Source of the DNA: Syngnathus acus
Lineage: Eukaryota; Chordata; Actinopteri; Syngnathiformes; Syngnathidae
Assembly: GCF_901709675.1 (NCBI RefSeq)
Contig: NC_051103.1
Location: 605,501 to 669,500, forward strand
Reading direction: 5' to 3'
Length of the DNA: 64,000 nucleotides
In this document: piece by piece, positions 22,938 to 34,457 of the stretch
How positions within the stretch are numbered: position 1 is the stretch's first letter
How the letters are laid out: the number at the start of each line of letters is the position of its first letter
Made by a program: the position numbers and the translations under genes
The notes under the pieces: model-generated
The model's database searches: none
The model's input: only the letters and a program-made list of their open reading frames with translations
Told to the model about the DNA's origin: nothing

Positions 22938-25900
22938 GATCATATGATGGCGCCGCGGATGGCAGCCACGGTGAGTCGCTCTCTGTTTATTTGTCTTATT
23001 TTGTGTGTTTTCTGTGTCCTCTGCTGTCCATCCCGGATCACTTTTACCAGAGAAGCGCTGTTAAACATCGGACAGTCTTCTTCTGGTATTTTCTCTCCTG
23101 TCCTCTCCGATTCAGACTGTTTGTCGGAGATTCTAGCCGGAGCGGCGGTGCTGTACAAGCTAGCGCGGCGACGAACTGCTGCTGCTCACTTCAAGGAACA
23201 CGGACTTCAGCAGATCCGCCGCGCTGTGCTTTGTGGAAACGTGGCTCAGCGAACGAACGCCCCACCACGCCGTGGAGCTAGCGGGCTTCAGGCTAACGCG
23301 AGCAGATCGCAGCGCGGAGCTCTCCGGAAAATCAAAGGGAGGTGGTCTCTGTTTCTACATTAATGAACGTTGGTGTACTGATGTCACGGTGTTGAAAGAG
23401 TTTTGCAGCCCTCTCCTAGAAACACTTTTCATAAACTGCCGGCCGTTCTATTCACCACGGGAGTTCTCCTCGATCGTCATGGCGGCTGTTTACATCCCAC
23501 CACACGCACGTGCGAGTGAAGCCACGCAGATGCTGGCTGACCAGGTAACAGACATGGAGAAACTTCTACCAAACTCACTAATCATTGTTCTGGGTGATCT
23601 TAACAGGGCGAACCTCGCACACGAACTCCCCAGATACAGACAGCACGTAACGTGTCCCACCAGAGGGGCACAGACTCTGGACCACTGCTACACCGTGATC
23701 AAGGATGCATACCACTCTGCGGCTCGTGCAGCTTTAGGACTCTCGGACCACTGTCTAGTTCATCTGATCCCGGCCTACAGGCAGAAACTAAAAACTACTA
23801 AGCCTGTGGTGAGGACTGTGAGGAAGTGGACAGTGGAGTCAAGGCAGGACCTCCAAGCCTGCTTTGACTGCACCGATTGGGGAGCTTTCGAAGCTGCAAC
23901 TTCAGACTTGCATGAACTCACTGACACTGTCACATCATACATCAGTTTTTGTGAGGATCTGTGTGTGCAGACTAAGACCTTCTGCACGTACAACAACGAC
24001 AAACCTTGGTTTACACCGAACCTCAGGAGGCTGCGCAAAGTCAAGGAGGAGGCCTACAGGAGCGGCGACCGCGACCTGTTCAGGCAGACCAGAAACACAC
24101 TGAACCGAGAGGTCAGGAAAGCCAGGAGGTGTTACGGGGAGAACCTGAAGAGACACCTCTCTGCCAATCCTGATCCCTCAACAGTGTGGAAAGGTCTGCA
24201 GAGCATCACGGGGTACAAGAAACGAACCCCCCGTCCTGTGGAGAGCCCAAGGCTTGCTAACCAGCTAAACAAGTTCTACTGCAGGTTTGATCGGTCCTCC
24301 CACACAACGGGACTTCCGGCAGCACAATCTACATACTCACCTCTCCCCACAACTGCTCTGTCCACACCTCTATCATCGTTGTCACCCACTCTCTCTCTTG
24401 CAGAGGCCGCGCCCGCACTCCAGGTCCGCGAGGAGGAAGTGCGCCAGATGTTCCGGAGACAAAAGACCAGGAAGGCACCGGGCCCAGACGGCGTGTCACC
24501 TTCCTGCTTGAAAGTCTGCGCTGAGCAGCTGGCGCCCACCTTTGCACGGATCTTCAACCGTTCTCTGGAGCTGTGTGAGGTGCCCTCGTGCTTCAAGAGC
24601 TCCACCATCGTTCCAGTGGCCAAGAAGCCCGCCATCACAGGTTTGAATGACTATAGACCCGTCGCACTGACATCTGTGGTCATGAAATCTTTCGAGAGGT
24701 TAGTGCTGAACCACCTGAAGGAGGTCACGGGCCCCCTGCTTGACCCCCTCCAGTTTGCCTACCGGGCAAACAGGTCAGTGGATGATGCGGTCAACATGGG
24801 ACTGCACTACATCCTGCACCACCTGGACACCCCAGGAACGTACGCCAGGATCCTGTTCGTGGACTTCAGCTCGGCGTTCAACACTATCGCTCCTGACATC
24901 CTCCAACAGAAGCTCATCCAGCTTGCGGTGCCTGCCTCCACCTGTCAGTGGATCACCAGCTTCTTGACCAACAGGAGACAGCGTGTGAGGCTGGGGGGCA
25001 TCACATCTGACACCCGGACCACCAATACTGGAGCCCCTCAGGGGTGCGTCCTCTCCCCACTGCTCTTCTCTCTCTACACCAATGATTTCTCCTCAGGTGA
25101 CTCGCCTGTGAAGCTCCTGAAGTATGCAGATGACACCACTCTCATCGGACTGATCCAGGACGGTGATGAGACTGCGTACAGACAGGAGGTGGAGCGGCTG
25201 GTCCACGAGCAGCCAAAACCACCTGGAGCTGAACCCGCTCAAGACCGTGGAGATGACAGTGGATTTCAGGCGAGACCCTTCACCACTTTTACCCCTCACT
25301 ATCCGCAGTAATACTATTCTCTCCACAGACACCTTCAAGTTCCTGGGAACCACAATCTCTCGGGACCTGAAATGGACCGGCCACATAGACTCTGTCCGGA
25401 AGAAGGCCCAGCAGAGGCTGTACTTCCTGAGACAGCTCAAGAAGTTCAACCTGCCGCGAGAGCTTCTGAAGACCTTCTACACTGCCATCATCCAGTCTGT
25501 CCTCTGCACCTCCATCACTGTCTGGTTTGGATCAGCCTCCAAACAAGACAAGCACAGACTGCAACGGACAATCAGGACTGCAGAAAAGATCATTGGAATC
25601 AACCTCCCATCTATCCAAGACTTGTACCTGTCCAGGACCAGGAAACGTGCAAGGAACATCTCTACAGACCCTTCTCACCCAGGTTGCAGTCTGTTTGAAC
25701 TACTCCCCTCCGGACGGCGTTATAGAGCTCGGTACGCCAAAACCAGCAGACACAGAGACAGCTTCTTCCCCCAGGCTGTTGCTCTGATGAACTCACACCA
25801 CTCATAGAGTCTCAGAGTCATTACTGTGCAATAACATCCTGCTCTTCACACCTTTTTGAATTTGTCTACACTGTTTTTGCCATTATTCACATGTCCTGAG

Positions 25901-26003
25901 TGTTGTTAGTCACCTAAATGTTGAACAGAGGGTGTGTTTTACCGAAGTCAAATTCCTTGTTTGGCACGCTCAAACATGGCGAATAAAAACTCTTGAATCT
26001 TGA
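22938..26003 (+). mobile_element. LINE-B, near full length, frameshifted
   Basis: The ORF starts at ATG 22944, a few bases from the 5' junction. It encodes an N-terminal hydrophobic segment, an apurinic-type endonuclease ([16 protein letters not shown]) and RT ([15 protein letters not shown]). A ~130-bp deletion near 23168 shifts the frame and removes the conserved N-V-R-S-L segment. A second shift near 25206 separates frames 23233-25311 and 25163-25807. ATCT (22934-22937, 26004-26007) is the TSD. The protein cannot be made intact. Confidence 0.92.
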
Positions 26004-26244
26004 ATCTTCTGGTGAAATTTGAAACGGGAATGGAGGTTTACTGGTTCAACCAACAAATTCCCCTTTACCAATTTAACAATAGCTAATTTTGAAGACCTAA
26101 CTTTTAAGTAACCCCTACTCAGGCCCCCTTCTTCAGGCCTTCCATGTCAAGCTTTGAAATTTGGAATTTCATCTTAGCCAATTCATCTGGGCCAAATCCA
26201 ATACACACTCATGCACCATCTTTTACCATCCTATCCACCATGTA

Positions 26245-26650
26245 ACTCGACAATGGCAATAATTTCAAATCTGAAATTGGGGTGAATAAACAACATAGAA
26301 GAATTAGGACAGACGAGACAATTGCTACTCTAAAACATGAATTAATGGAACAGAACTGGGATGCAATATATAAAGAAAAATATGTAAATAATGCATGTAA
26401 ATAATGCATACCATAACTTGATGACTATATTCACTTCATTATAGCATTCACTTCATTATAGCATTGTCCAATCAAGGAATACAATAAAAAACTAAATATA
26501 AGAACAGTCCATGGTTGACGAAAGACTTGAGAAACGCCTGGAAAAAGAAAAATGTACTTATAGGAACTTCATAAAACAGAGAACAGAAGGCGCTGAAGAT
26601 GAAGATAAATGATATAAGAATAAATGAACTAATATTATAAGATGTTGAGT
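26245..26650 (+). pseudogene. LINE-E copy 1, piece 1 (endonuclease-RT linker)
   Basis: Out-of-frame but recognisable non-LTR linker sequence: R-T-D-E-T-I-A-T-L-K-H-E-L, N-W-D-A-I-Y, and S-P-W-L-T-K-D-L-R-N-A-W-K-K-K-N-V-L. Several stops. The reading continues at 28403 after the inverted Rep-A copy 3. Confidence 0.65.
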
Positions 26651-28338
26651 TACATGGTGGACAGGAGGGTAAAAGATGGTGCGTGAGTGTGTATTGGATT
26701 TGGCCCAGACGAATTGGCTAAGATGAAATTCCAAATTTCAAAGCTTGACATGGAGGACCTGAAGAAGGGGGCCTGAGTAGGGGTTACTTAAAAGTTAGTT
26801 CTTCAATACGTGACCAAGCAGGCATAGTACCCACAAACTGGACTGGTATAAAAGGTTCGTTCGGACAAAGAGCATCGCTCTCTCTCGCCCGGTGGGCTTT
26901 ACCTGTCAGAAATCTATCTTTGTCTAATCGAGAACGCCGATTAGACAAAGATAGATTTCATTCTTTCTGAGATTAACCCAAGGTCCGTTAAGATGAATTT
27001 ATACTATCTTCAAATTGGACTTAGTCAAATTTTAAGCTCAAAGACAGGCTAGGAGATGCAGACCTCGGTGCAGGAGAGAGGAGCCATTTTTAGGGCGTTG
27101 TCATCTCCATTCTTTAGGCCAGTGATTCTTAACCTTGTTGGAGGCACTGAACTCCACCAGTTTCATATGCGCATTCACCGAACCCCTCTTTTGTGAAAAT
27201 ATATTTATTTTTTTCAAATTCAAGACAGAGATGTTTTTACTGGCGCACAAAATGAGCCGTGCATAAACATCACCTTGTTCAAAGAATAAAACCAACACAA
27301 TGCATGAATTCACAACAAATGACATACCAGCAAATCAGTGTGACTTCTGCTGTTGCCTTTGCGAGACCAGTTCAGATATGCGAATTTATAAATCAGGTGT
27401 GTTTGGACCTCCACAGTGGAGGCTCTGCCGAACCCCTGAAACCGACTCACCGAACCCCTAGGGTTCGACCGAACCCAGGTTAAGAACCAATGCTTTAGGC
27501 CAACTTGTTCTTTTAAACAGAATTCGGATTTTGGAACAAGGAGAACTGATCACTCGACTTTTCCACCAAATAGCATTTTAGACCTCTAGCCTCTTACCCT
27601 TTTTTACTATATTTTTGAGTTTTCAATCGAGAGAACTTCGAGACTGAATAATTTTTGCTGTATTGAGAATGGTGAGTGGAAATTATTGTTAGTTGTTCGA
27701 ACAATTGAAACTTGTAATTCTCTTTCTTGCTTATTCATTAAATTTCTACTTTCTAATCATCTAATTTCAATTAATGATTATTTTGATCTTTTATGCTTTA
27801 AATCTCTTTTGTTCCTCTATCATAGTCATACTTTAAACCGTTCAGTTCTTTTTTAAATGAAGACAGCTTTAATCCTTGACATCAGGGAGTGTCAGAATCT
27901 GGTTCGAAACCGTAAACTTAAACTCAGCTAGTGTGAGAGTACGCTAGTGAAAATAAACGAGTTCCCGCGGTCTTAACAAAGACAGCTAAACTATTCCGAG
28001 CGGATAACAAAAGCAACAATCTTAATAGGAAAGGAGAGCCGCTGAAACGGCTGCGATCGAGGAGATCCTGGGTCTCGACAAAGTAGTTACCCAACCCTCG
28101 GGTTTCTTTGATTTCAGCGGGACTGGCGTCCGGAAATGACGGAATTAATCTAACAATAGATTAGTTACCTGAACAGCGGTTAGACTCGGAACGAATCTTC
28201 TTTCCGTACCGGCTTAAATCAATTCTCGTCTCCCCTACAGGCTGCGTTACTGCAGAGGGGCTAAAGTACAGAATTTTACCCTTTAAACGGAGAACCGGTC
28301 ACTTACATCAGATAAGTGCACGATTGACTGTGATGTCA
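26651..28338 (+). repeat. Rep-A copy 3 (inverted, ~1 kb shorter)
   Basis: This runs opposite to copies 1 and 2. Homology jumps at about 26806, from the segment near ...AAAGTTAGTT to TACGTGACCAAGCAGG, omitting about 1 kb present in the others. It keeps TATAAAAGG, the GAATGGTGAGT donor-like site (27667-27677) and CCCCTACAGG (28232-28241). A hAT MITE sits at 27120-27492, and a short perfect palindrome occurs at 26909-26959. Confidence 0.75.
27120..27492. mobile_element. 373-bp hAT MITE, perfect TSD
   Basis: The ends are CAGTGATTCTTAACCT and the complement of CATTGGTTCTTAACCT. It is flanked by CTTTAGGC at 27112-27119 and 27493-27500. Rep-A copies 1 and 2 are uninterrupted here. No coding capacity. 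Confidence 0.92.
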
Positions 28339-28362
28339 GCATTCACGATTGACACGAGATTA

Positions 28363-28363
28363 C

Positions 28364-28402
<39 letters not shown>
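28363..28402. repeat. (TAAG)n microsatellite
   Basis: About ten TAAG units lie between the end of Rep-A copy 3 and the next LINE-E piece. Confidence 0.95.
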
Positions 28403-28405
<3 letters not shown>

Positions 28406-28507
28406 AAGAACATTATAAGAATAAATTAGAGGATAACAAAAATATTATTAAGGGGATATGGACGCTCCTAAACAACATTATTAGAGAAGGTACCGAACAA
28501 CACAAAT
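28403..28507 (+). pseudogene. LINE-E copy 1, piece 2
   Basis: A 105-bp open stretch (K-N-K-L-E-D-N-K-N-I-I-K-G-I-W, then E-Q-H-K-L-P) belongs to the region just before the RT. It is cut after the codons for H-K by a TA-MITE. The next residues resume at 33281. Confidence 0.65.
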
Positions 28508-28876
28508 TACCTTATTTTTCGGACTATAAGTCGCGTTTTTTTCATAGTTTGAGTGGGGGGCGACTTATACTCAGGAGCGACTTATATGTGAATTTTTTCA
28601 TAAATTTTCAAAATAAAAAAAAAAAAAGTGAAACCGCGATAAACGAACCGCGATGTAGCAAGGGATTACTGTAATTTGAATTTCAAGCGACGTCAGCAGC
28701 GCGGCGCGGCGGTTGTTTACATAAAGGACAAAGATTCGATCATGGGATGACGAAGATGACGAAGGGCCCCACGTACTACCGGCATCATTAGCGGCTTTGT
28801 TTGTAAGTGACACGGAGGACGAAGAGTTTGAAGGATTTAATGATTTGGAGTGACACAGAAGGTTTGAAAAACTATT

Positions 28877-29215
28877 ATGGCTTTTACGCACGCCCGGTCC
28901 TACTCTACGGAGCTCTCTTTCACCTCCGTGGATGGAAGTCAGGGACCGGCGTTCGGCCGGGTGGCTGTCCGGGGACGGTGGATGGGGCTCGGACATGGCT
29001 TTTATGCACACCCGGTCCTACTCTACAGAGCTCTCGTTCACCTCCGTGGATGGAAGTCGGTGGCCGGTGCTCGGCCGGGTGTCTGTCCAGGGACGGTGGA
29101 TGGGGCTCGGACATGGCTTATACGCACGCGCGGTCCTATTCTATGGAGCTCTTTTCCACCTCCGTGGCTGGAAGTGCCACCTCTGGGGTTGGAAGCCCAC
29201 GCCGCCACACGCCTG
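28877..29215 (+). repeat. 117-bp tandem units in TA-MITE
   Basis: Units start with ATGGCTTTTACGCACGCC at 28877, 28994 and 29112. They contain CGGTCCTACTCTACGGAGCT and GGGACGGTGGATGGGGCTCG. The same units recur in the copies at 33734-33950 and 63720-64000. They are GC-rich and open in several frames, but this looks like a by-product of repetition, not a protein. Confidence 0.85.
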
Positions 29216-29445
29216 GAAGTCGACGCCGGTGCTTGGGGCCATGTGGCGGTGAACTATTTATGTTATAGTTATTTGATATATTTTATTTCGTGTAGCAACT
29301 TGTATATGTTTTTATCGTTACAGTTCAGTAGTTATTGGCTCGCTGATCTCTTGTTTTGTTAAATAAAGAGCCGTTTACCAAACCCATGTCTTTCCTTGTA
29401 CTTTGTTAACGCTACAATATAGTTATATACTAGATCTTTGGAATA

Positions 29446-32400
29446 AAGTCAAAAGTCAAAGTCAAAGTCAGCTTTATTGTCAATCCCTTCATATGTCAAG
29501 ACACACAAAGAAACCGAAATTCCGTTTCCTCCATCCCACGGTGACGAGACATACAAGTAGGCGACACAAAACAAAAACAAGAAGGCACAAACCATAAATA
29601 ATAAATAATAAATAAAATAAAATGAGCGATGAATAAATAATAGACCAATAACCCATTAAATAAGAGGGGCAAAACCGAGCCAGTGTGCATACAGCAGACA
29701 GCAAGAACAGGACGCTACGATGAAAGGGGGAGCGAGTTCAGGATTCTAACAGCCTGGAGTACGAAGCTGTTGGAGAGTCTGGTGGTGCGGGAGCGCAGGC
29801 TCCTGTACCGCCTCCCAGAGGGCAGAAGTTCAAACAAAGAGTGAGCGGGGTGACTCACATCACTCACAATCTTGGTCGCCTTGCGGGTGAGATAGGAGGT
29901 GTAAATGTCCTTCAAGAAGGGGAGAGAAGCGCCAATAGTCTTACTAGCCGTTTTCACTATGCGCTGCAGGGCCTTCAAGTCGTAGTCAGTGCAGCTGCCA
30001 CCCCAGACAGCAATACAGCTGGAGAGGACGCTCTCAATGGTGCCGCGGTAAAAAGTAGTCATGACGGCCGGAGGAGCCCCCGCTCGCCTGAGTTTCCGAA
30101 GGAAGTACAGGCGGCGCTGGGCCTTCTGCGCCAGCGATGCGGTGTTGGTGGACCAGGAGAGATCCTCACTGATGTGCACCCCCAGGAACCTGGCGCTGCT
30201 CACTCTCTCCACCACAGCACCGTCGATGGTCAGCGGCAGGTGTTGGGCGTGACCCTTCCGGAAGTCAACAACAATCTCCTTGGTCTTGTCGACGTTCAGC
30301 AGGAGGTTGTTGTCCCTGCACCACGCGGTCAGAAGGTCAACCTCCAGCCTGTATTTAGTCTCGTCTCCCTTGGTGATGAGACCCACCAGAGTCGTGTCGT
30401 CAGCAAACTTCACTATGCGGTTGCCGCTGCAGGTGGCAGCGCAGTCATGCGTCAGGAGGGTGAAGAGCAGCGGACTGAGCACGCAGCCTTGGGGGGCCCC
30501 TGTGCTCAGCGTGATGCTGGCGGAGATCTTGTCGCCAACACGTACCACCTGTGGCCTCCGACAGAGGAAGTCCAGTAGCCAGTTGCAGAGGCAGGTACTG
30601 AGGCCCAGCTTGTCAAGTTTGCTGATGAGACGCTGTGGCACAATGGTGTTGAAGGCAGAACTGAAGTCCACAAACAGCAATCTCACATACGAGTCCCTCC
30701 CCTCCAGGTGGGTGAGGGCCGAGTGGAGGGCAGAGCAGATGGCATCCTCAGAGGACCGTTTGGCTCGGTACGCAAACTGGAAGGGGTCAATGGTGGGGGG
30801 GAGAACTGACCGGATGTGCTCCATGACAAGCCGCTCAAAGCACTTCATGATGATGGGCGTAAGTGCCACGGGGCGGTAGTCATTGAAGCAGGACGGAGCA
30901 GGCTTCTTCGGCACAGGTACGATGGTGGCAGCTTTGAAACACGACGGGACAATGGCCTGCTGCAGGGAAGTGTTAAAGATGTCCGTGAAGACACCCGTCA
31001 GCTCACCAGCGCAGTCCTTCAGCGCTCGACCCGGGATGTTGTCCGGGCCCGCCGCCTTACGGATGTCGATAGCGGCAAGCGTCCTCCTCACGCTGTCGGC
31101 GGAGAGGCACAGGGGCAGCTCGTGGGAAGGGGGAGTGGCCTTCAGCGGGCAAGTGCTGTTCTGAGCGTCGAAGCGAGCAAAGAAGCGGTTGAGGTCATTG
31201 AGCAGACGGACGTCGCCTTCACAGCTCTGCGGCGCGGGCTTGTAGTCCGTGATGGTCTGAATGCCCTGCCAAAGGCTCCGTGCGTCCCTGCTGTCCTTGA
31301 AGTGGGCGGTAATTTTGCACGAGAACGCCCTCTTCGCTTCTTTGATGCCCCGGGACAGGTCGGCCCTCGCAGTCCTCAAGCCAGCCTCATCCCCCGCCCT
31401 GAAGGCTTTGTCCCTGGCCCTCAGCAGCCTGAAGACAGCCCCTGTCAGCCATGGCTTCCGGTTAGCCCGAGTGACGACGGATATGGAGTGTGTCACATCA
31501 TCAATGCACTTCCTGATGTAGGAGGAAACAGAGTCAGTATACTCCTCAATGTCCGCCCGACCGTCGCAAGTGGCAGCCCTCCTAAACACGTCCCAGTCAG
31601 TAGAGCCAAAGCAGTCACGAAGCGCATCAGAGGCACCCTCAGGCCACACCCGCACCCGCTTGCGAACTGGTCTGGATGTTCTCACCTTTTGTCTGTATGC
31701 GGGCAAAAGCATAACAGTGATATGGTCAGAAAGTCCAAGATGGGGGAGGGGGGCGGCTTTGAAAGCTCCTTTATGCGAAGAGTAGACCAGGTCCAGGAAG
31801 CTGTCGCCACGCGTAGGAATATCAACATGCTGGTGAAGCCTCGGAAAAACAGACTTCAGGTTAGCATGATTAAAATCCCCAGCGAAGATGGTGAAACCGT
31901 CAGGGTGCGCTGTCTGTTGGTCACTGACAGCCTGGTACAGTTCACTAAGAGCCGCGACCCTGTCGCCTCCGATGTTGGAAGGCGGGATGTAAACCGCGAC
32001 CAGCAGAATCGCGGTAAATTCCCTCGGCAGGTAAAAAGGACGGCACTTAATGATCACAAACTCCGCCAGTGGCGAGCAGTGCCTGCATACCACCACAGAG
32101 TCCCGGCACCACTCGTCACGGATGTAGACGCATATTCCACCTCCACGAGATTTCCCCCCTCGTACAATGGTCCGGTCCGCCCGATAGCACGCTAGCCGCT
32201 CCAGACGTACAGCCGAGTCCGGAATGTTGACGGTCAACCAAGTCTCAGTGAACACGAGCACACAGCAGTCACGCACCGTCCGGTTTGTAGATCTCAGCAA
32301 GCGAATGTAACCCATTTTGTTGTCCAGCGATCGAACATTCGCCAGAAGAATGGAAGGCACGGCCGGGCGAGCCGGGTTGGCCGCCAGCCTGGCCCGGACG

Positions 32401-32718
32401 CCCCCACGCTTGCCCCTCTTCAGCCTCCTCGCACACCCCTTTCGACGCTTCCCAACCAGGGGAGGAATAGCAGACGAGTCCGGCGACGCTTCAGGACGTA
32501 GCAGTCCGAGCTCCTTTAATGTCCCCGCATCAAAGTCCAGAACTCGACAAAACTCGCTTTCGCCGATGTCGAGCAGAACCTTCCTGCCGTACTTGTAGCA
32601 CGACTCAGTACGACGAGACGAACGCACAAAACTGCCGGTCAAACACTCATTTGACGAACAAAACACCGTTCGGGCGGGACAGAGAGAGGTCGCTGCGTAT
32701 GCACGCGCCGCCATCTTG
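29446..32718 (-). mobile_element. LINE-A, full length, intact
   Basis: The 5' end is at AAGATGGCGGC (complement, 32718-32708). The 3' UTR lies at 29446-29714 and ends in a repeated AAAGTC-type tail. It is inserted in a TA-MITE: the copy at 33425 reads GGAATAACGACGAGGCTGACG where this one is split. Short AATAA repeats flank it, with about a dozen extra A/T bases at the 5' junction. It shares almost all sequence with the broken copy at 52026. Confidence 0.92.
29715..32714 (-). CDS. LINE-A endonuclease-reverse transcriptase, 999 aa, intact
   Basis: The single ORF starts at the ATG inside the 5'-terminal AAGATGGCGGC motif, so the leader is only a few bases. Residues ~1-120 are a basic, Cys-containing N-terminus. 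An apurinic/apyrimidinic-type endonuclease follows (A-N-V-R-S-L, F-T-E-T-W-L, G-D-F-N-H-A-N, L-S-D-H). The RT domain has [37 protein letters not shown] and catalytic F-A-D-D-T-T-L-V-G. It ends with the usual L-P-S-G-R-R-Y-R region. All catalytic motifs are present, so it could be active. The group is CR1/L2/Rex1; I cannot fix the clade without a tree. Confidence 0.92.
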   Translation of the reverse strand: MAARAYAATSLCPARTVFCSSNECLTGSFVRSSRRTESCYKYGRKVLLDIGESEFCRVLDFDAGTLKELGLLRPEASPDSSAIPPLVGKRRKGCARRLKRGKRGGVRARLAANPARPAVPSILLANVRSLDNKMGYIRLLRSTNRTVRDCCVLVFTETWLTVNIPDSAVRLERLACYRADRTIVRGGKSRGGGICVYIRDEWCRDSVVVCRHCSPLAEFVIIKCRPFYLPREFTAILLVAVYIPPSNIGGDRVAALSELYQAVSDQQTAHPDGFTIFAGDFNHANLKSVFPRLHQHVDIPTRGDSFLDLVYSSHKGAFKAAPLPHLGLSDHITVMLLPAYRQKVRTSRPVRKRVRVWPEGASDALRDCFGSTDWDVFRRAATCDGRADIEEYTDSVSSYIRKCIDDVTHSISVVTRANRKPWLTGAVFRLLRARDKAFRAGDEAGLRTARADLSRGIKEAKRAFSCKITAHFKDSRDARSLWQGIQTITDYKPAPQSCEGDVRLLNDLNRFFARFDAQNSTCPLKATPPSHELPLCLSADSVRRTLAAIDIRKAAGPDNIPGRALKDCAGELTGVFTDIFNTSLQQAIVPSCFKAATIVPVPKKPAPSCFNDYRPVALTPIIMKCFERLVMEHIRSVLPPTIDPFQFAYRAKRSSEDAICSALHSALTHLEGRDSYVRLLFVDFSSAFNTIVPQRLISKLDKLGLSTCLCNWLLDFLCRRPQVVRVGDKISASITLSTGAPQGCVLSPLLFTLLTHDCAATCSGNRIVKFADDTTLVGLITKGDETKYRLEVDLLTAWCRDNNLLLNVDKTKEIVVDFRKGHAQHLPLTIDGAVVERVSSARFLGVHISEDLSWSTNTASLAQKAQRRLYFLRKLRRAGAPPAVMTTFYRGTIESVLSSCIAVWGGSCTDYDLKALQRIVKTASKTIGASLPFLKDIYTSYLTRKATKIVSDVSHPAHSLFELLPSGRRYRSLRSRTTRLSNSFVLQAVRILNSLPLSS

Positions 32719-33280
32719 AAAACATAATAATATAATAATAATGATGAGGCTGACGTCAGGGCGCACGCGCAGCGTTGACAAAGGACGAGGAATTTGATTG
32801 ATGGATTTAATGATTTGGAGTGACAGATGGTTTGATAATATTATTGTTTATATAATAGTTACTTGATATATCATTTTTTATATCGTTATATGGGCCTGTG
32901 GAATATTTTGAAGTGCAAGCGCCGTCAGCGGCGCGCTCCCATTGTTGACATAAAGGACGATCGATGGATTTAATGAATTGGCGTGACACAGATGGTTTTA
33001 TAAACGTGTTATCTATGTAATAGTTATTTGAATAACTCTGAATGTTACGTCAGGCCCGTTCTCAGCTCTTCGTTTGTGTTTATGTCACGTTAGCATACCT
33101 ATCGTTTAGCCTGTTGTTGCTCGTTCATGTCTGTTCTTGGTGTTGGATTTTGTTGTATAAATTTCCCCCAAAATGCGATTTATACTCCGGAGCGACTTAT
33201 GTTTTTTTTTCACGTTATTGTGCATTTTATGGTTAATGCGACTTATATTCCGGAGTGACTTTTAGTCCGAAAAATACGGT

Positions 33281-33422
33281 CCCTAAATATTTTGTTATAA
33301 ATGATACTGAAAATTATAATATGGAGTGGTAAACAGTTTTAATCAGTTCTTTGTAAATGTTGGGCCTCAAATAGCAAAAATCATACCAAATCCAGCGCCA
33401 GATGTAGGCAACAGAGATAAAT
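33281..33422 (+). pseudogene. LINE-E copy 1, piece 3
   Basis: It continues the reading cut at 28507: P-K-Y-F-V, then, after frame changes, N-Y-N-M-E and I-I-P-N-P-A-P-D-V. It stops at the next TA-MITE, and sequence across that element joins to 35252. Confidence 0.65.
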
Positions 33423-33527
33423 TACCGTAATTTTCGGACTATAAGTCGCGGTTTTTTTTCATAGTTTGGGTGGGGGGGGCGACTTATACTCAGGAGCGAC
33501 TTATATGTGTTTTTTTTCAAAAATCTT

Positions 33528-33562
<35 letters not shown>

Positions 33563-33625
33563 AAACCGCGATAAACGAACCGCAATGTAGCAAGGGATTA
33601 CTGTAATTTCAATTTCAAGTGACGT

Positions 33626-33712
33626 CAGCAGCGCGACGTCGCGGTCAGCAGCGCGACGTCGCGGTCAGCAGCGCGACGTCAGCAGCGCGACGTCAGCAGC
33701 GCGACGCGGCGT
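33626..33712 (+). repeat. GCAGCGCGACGTC tandem repeat
   Basis: Five imperfect units of CAGCAGCGCGACGT(CGCGGT), 15-21 bp each. They are expanded relative to the single unit in sister TA-MITE copies at 28690 and 63530. Confidence 0.9.
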
Positions 33713-34457
33713 TGTTTACATAAAGGACAAAGATTGACTCGACGGAGCTCTCTTTCACTTCCGTGGATTGAAGTCGGGGGCCGGCGCTCGGCCGGGTGGC
33801 TGTCCAGGGACGGTGGATGGGGCTCAGACAATGCTTTTACGCACGCCCGGTCCTACTCTACCGAGCTGTCTTTCACCTCCGTGGATGGAAGTCGAGGGCC
33901 GGCGCTCGGCCGGGTGGCTGTCCGGGGACGGTGGATGGGGCTCGGTCATATATCGTTATATGGGCCTGTGGAATATTTTGAAGTGCAAGAGCCGTCAGCG
34001 GCGCGCACGCATTGTTGACAAAGGACGATTGATGGATCTAATGAATTGGAGTGACACAGATGGTTTTATTAACGTGTTATTTATGTAATAGTTTTTTTAA
34101 TAACTCTGAATTTTACGTCAGGGCCGTTCTCAGCTCTTAGTTTGTGTTTATGTCACGTTAGCATACCTATCGTCTATGGAGCTCTCTTCCATTTCCGTGG
34201 CTGGAAGTCCACGCCGCCACACGCCTGGAAGTTTGTTTTGTTAAATAAAGAGCCGTTTACCAAACCCACGTCTTTCCTTGAACTTTGTTAACGCTACAAT
34301 ATAGTTATATAGTAGATCTGTGGAATAACGACGAGGCTGACGTCAGGGCGCACGCACGCGCGGCGTTGTTGACAAAGGACGAGGAATTTGATCGATGGAT
34401 TTAATGATTTAGAGTGCACAGATGGTTTGATAACATTATTGCTTATATAATAGTTAT

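Larger units (their letters stand above)
19602..26244 (-). repeat. Rep-A copy 2, with three insertions
   Basis: It is collinear with copy 1 from GAATGCTGACATCAC (19602) to CATGTAACTCGACA (26244). A truncated TA-MITE (19814-20325) replaces ~350 bp. LINE-B copies are inserted at 21320-22356 and 22938-26003. The TATA-like box is mutated here; the donor-like site near 20430 is intact. The copy lacks the retroposon found in copy 1. Confidence 0.75.
28510..33279 (+). mobile_element. TA-MITE family 1, copy carrying LINE-A
   Basis: The ends are CC(T/G)TATTTTTCGGAC (left at 28510; complement on the right to 33279). Flanking TA is present at 28508-28509 and degraded to TC on the right. Without LINE-A it is about 1.5 kb. 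From left to right it has a T/A-rich hairpin region, GTGACGTCAGCAG-type sequence, a 117-bp tandem array (28877-29215), an AAATAAAGAGCCG stretch, then GGAGTGACAC and CTTTTAGTCC near the right end. No transposase. TA duplication suggests Tc1/mariner-type mobilisation, by inference. Confidence 0.75.

Noticed and set aside
28598-29362. Overlapping open frames of 100-160 codons on both strands
   Set aside because: The 117-bp tandem is free of stops in several frames, so openness is a by-product of repetition. No domain is seen.
30816-32195. 459-codon open frame on the plus strand opposite LINE-A
   Set aside because: It is an antisense shadow of a GC-rich coding region. The equivalent in the other LINE-A copy is broken, and no domain is recognised.
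33425-33560. Possible RNA gene because of strong inverted repeats and poly-A
   Set aside because: The inverted repeats are MITE termini shared by several copies, and the poly-A is internal to the element.
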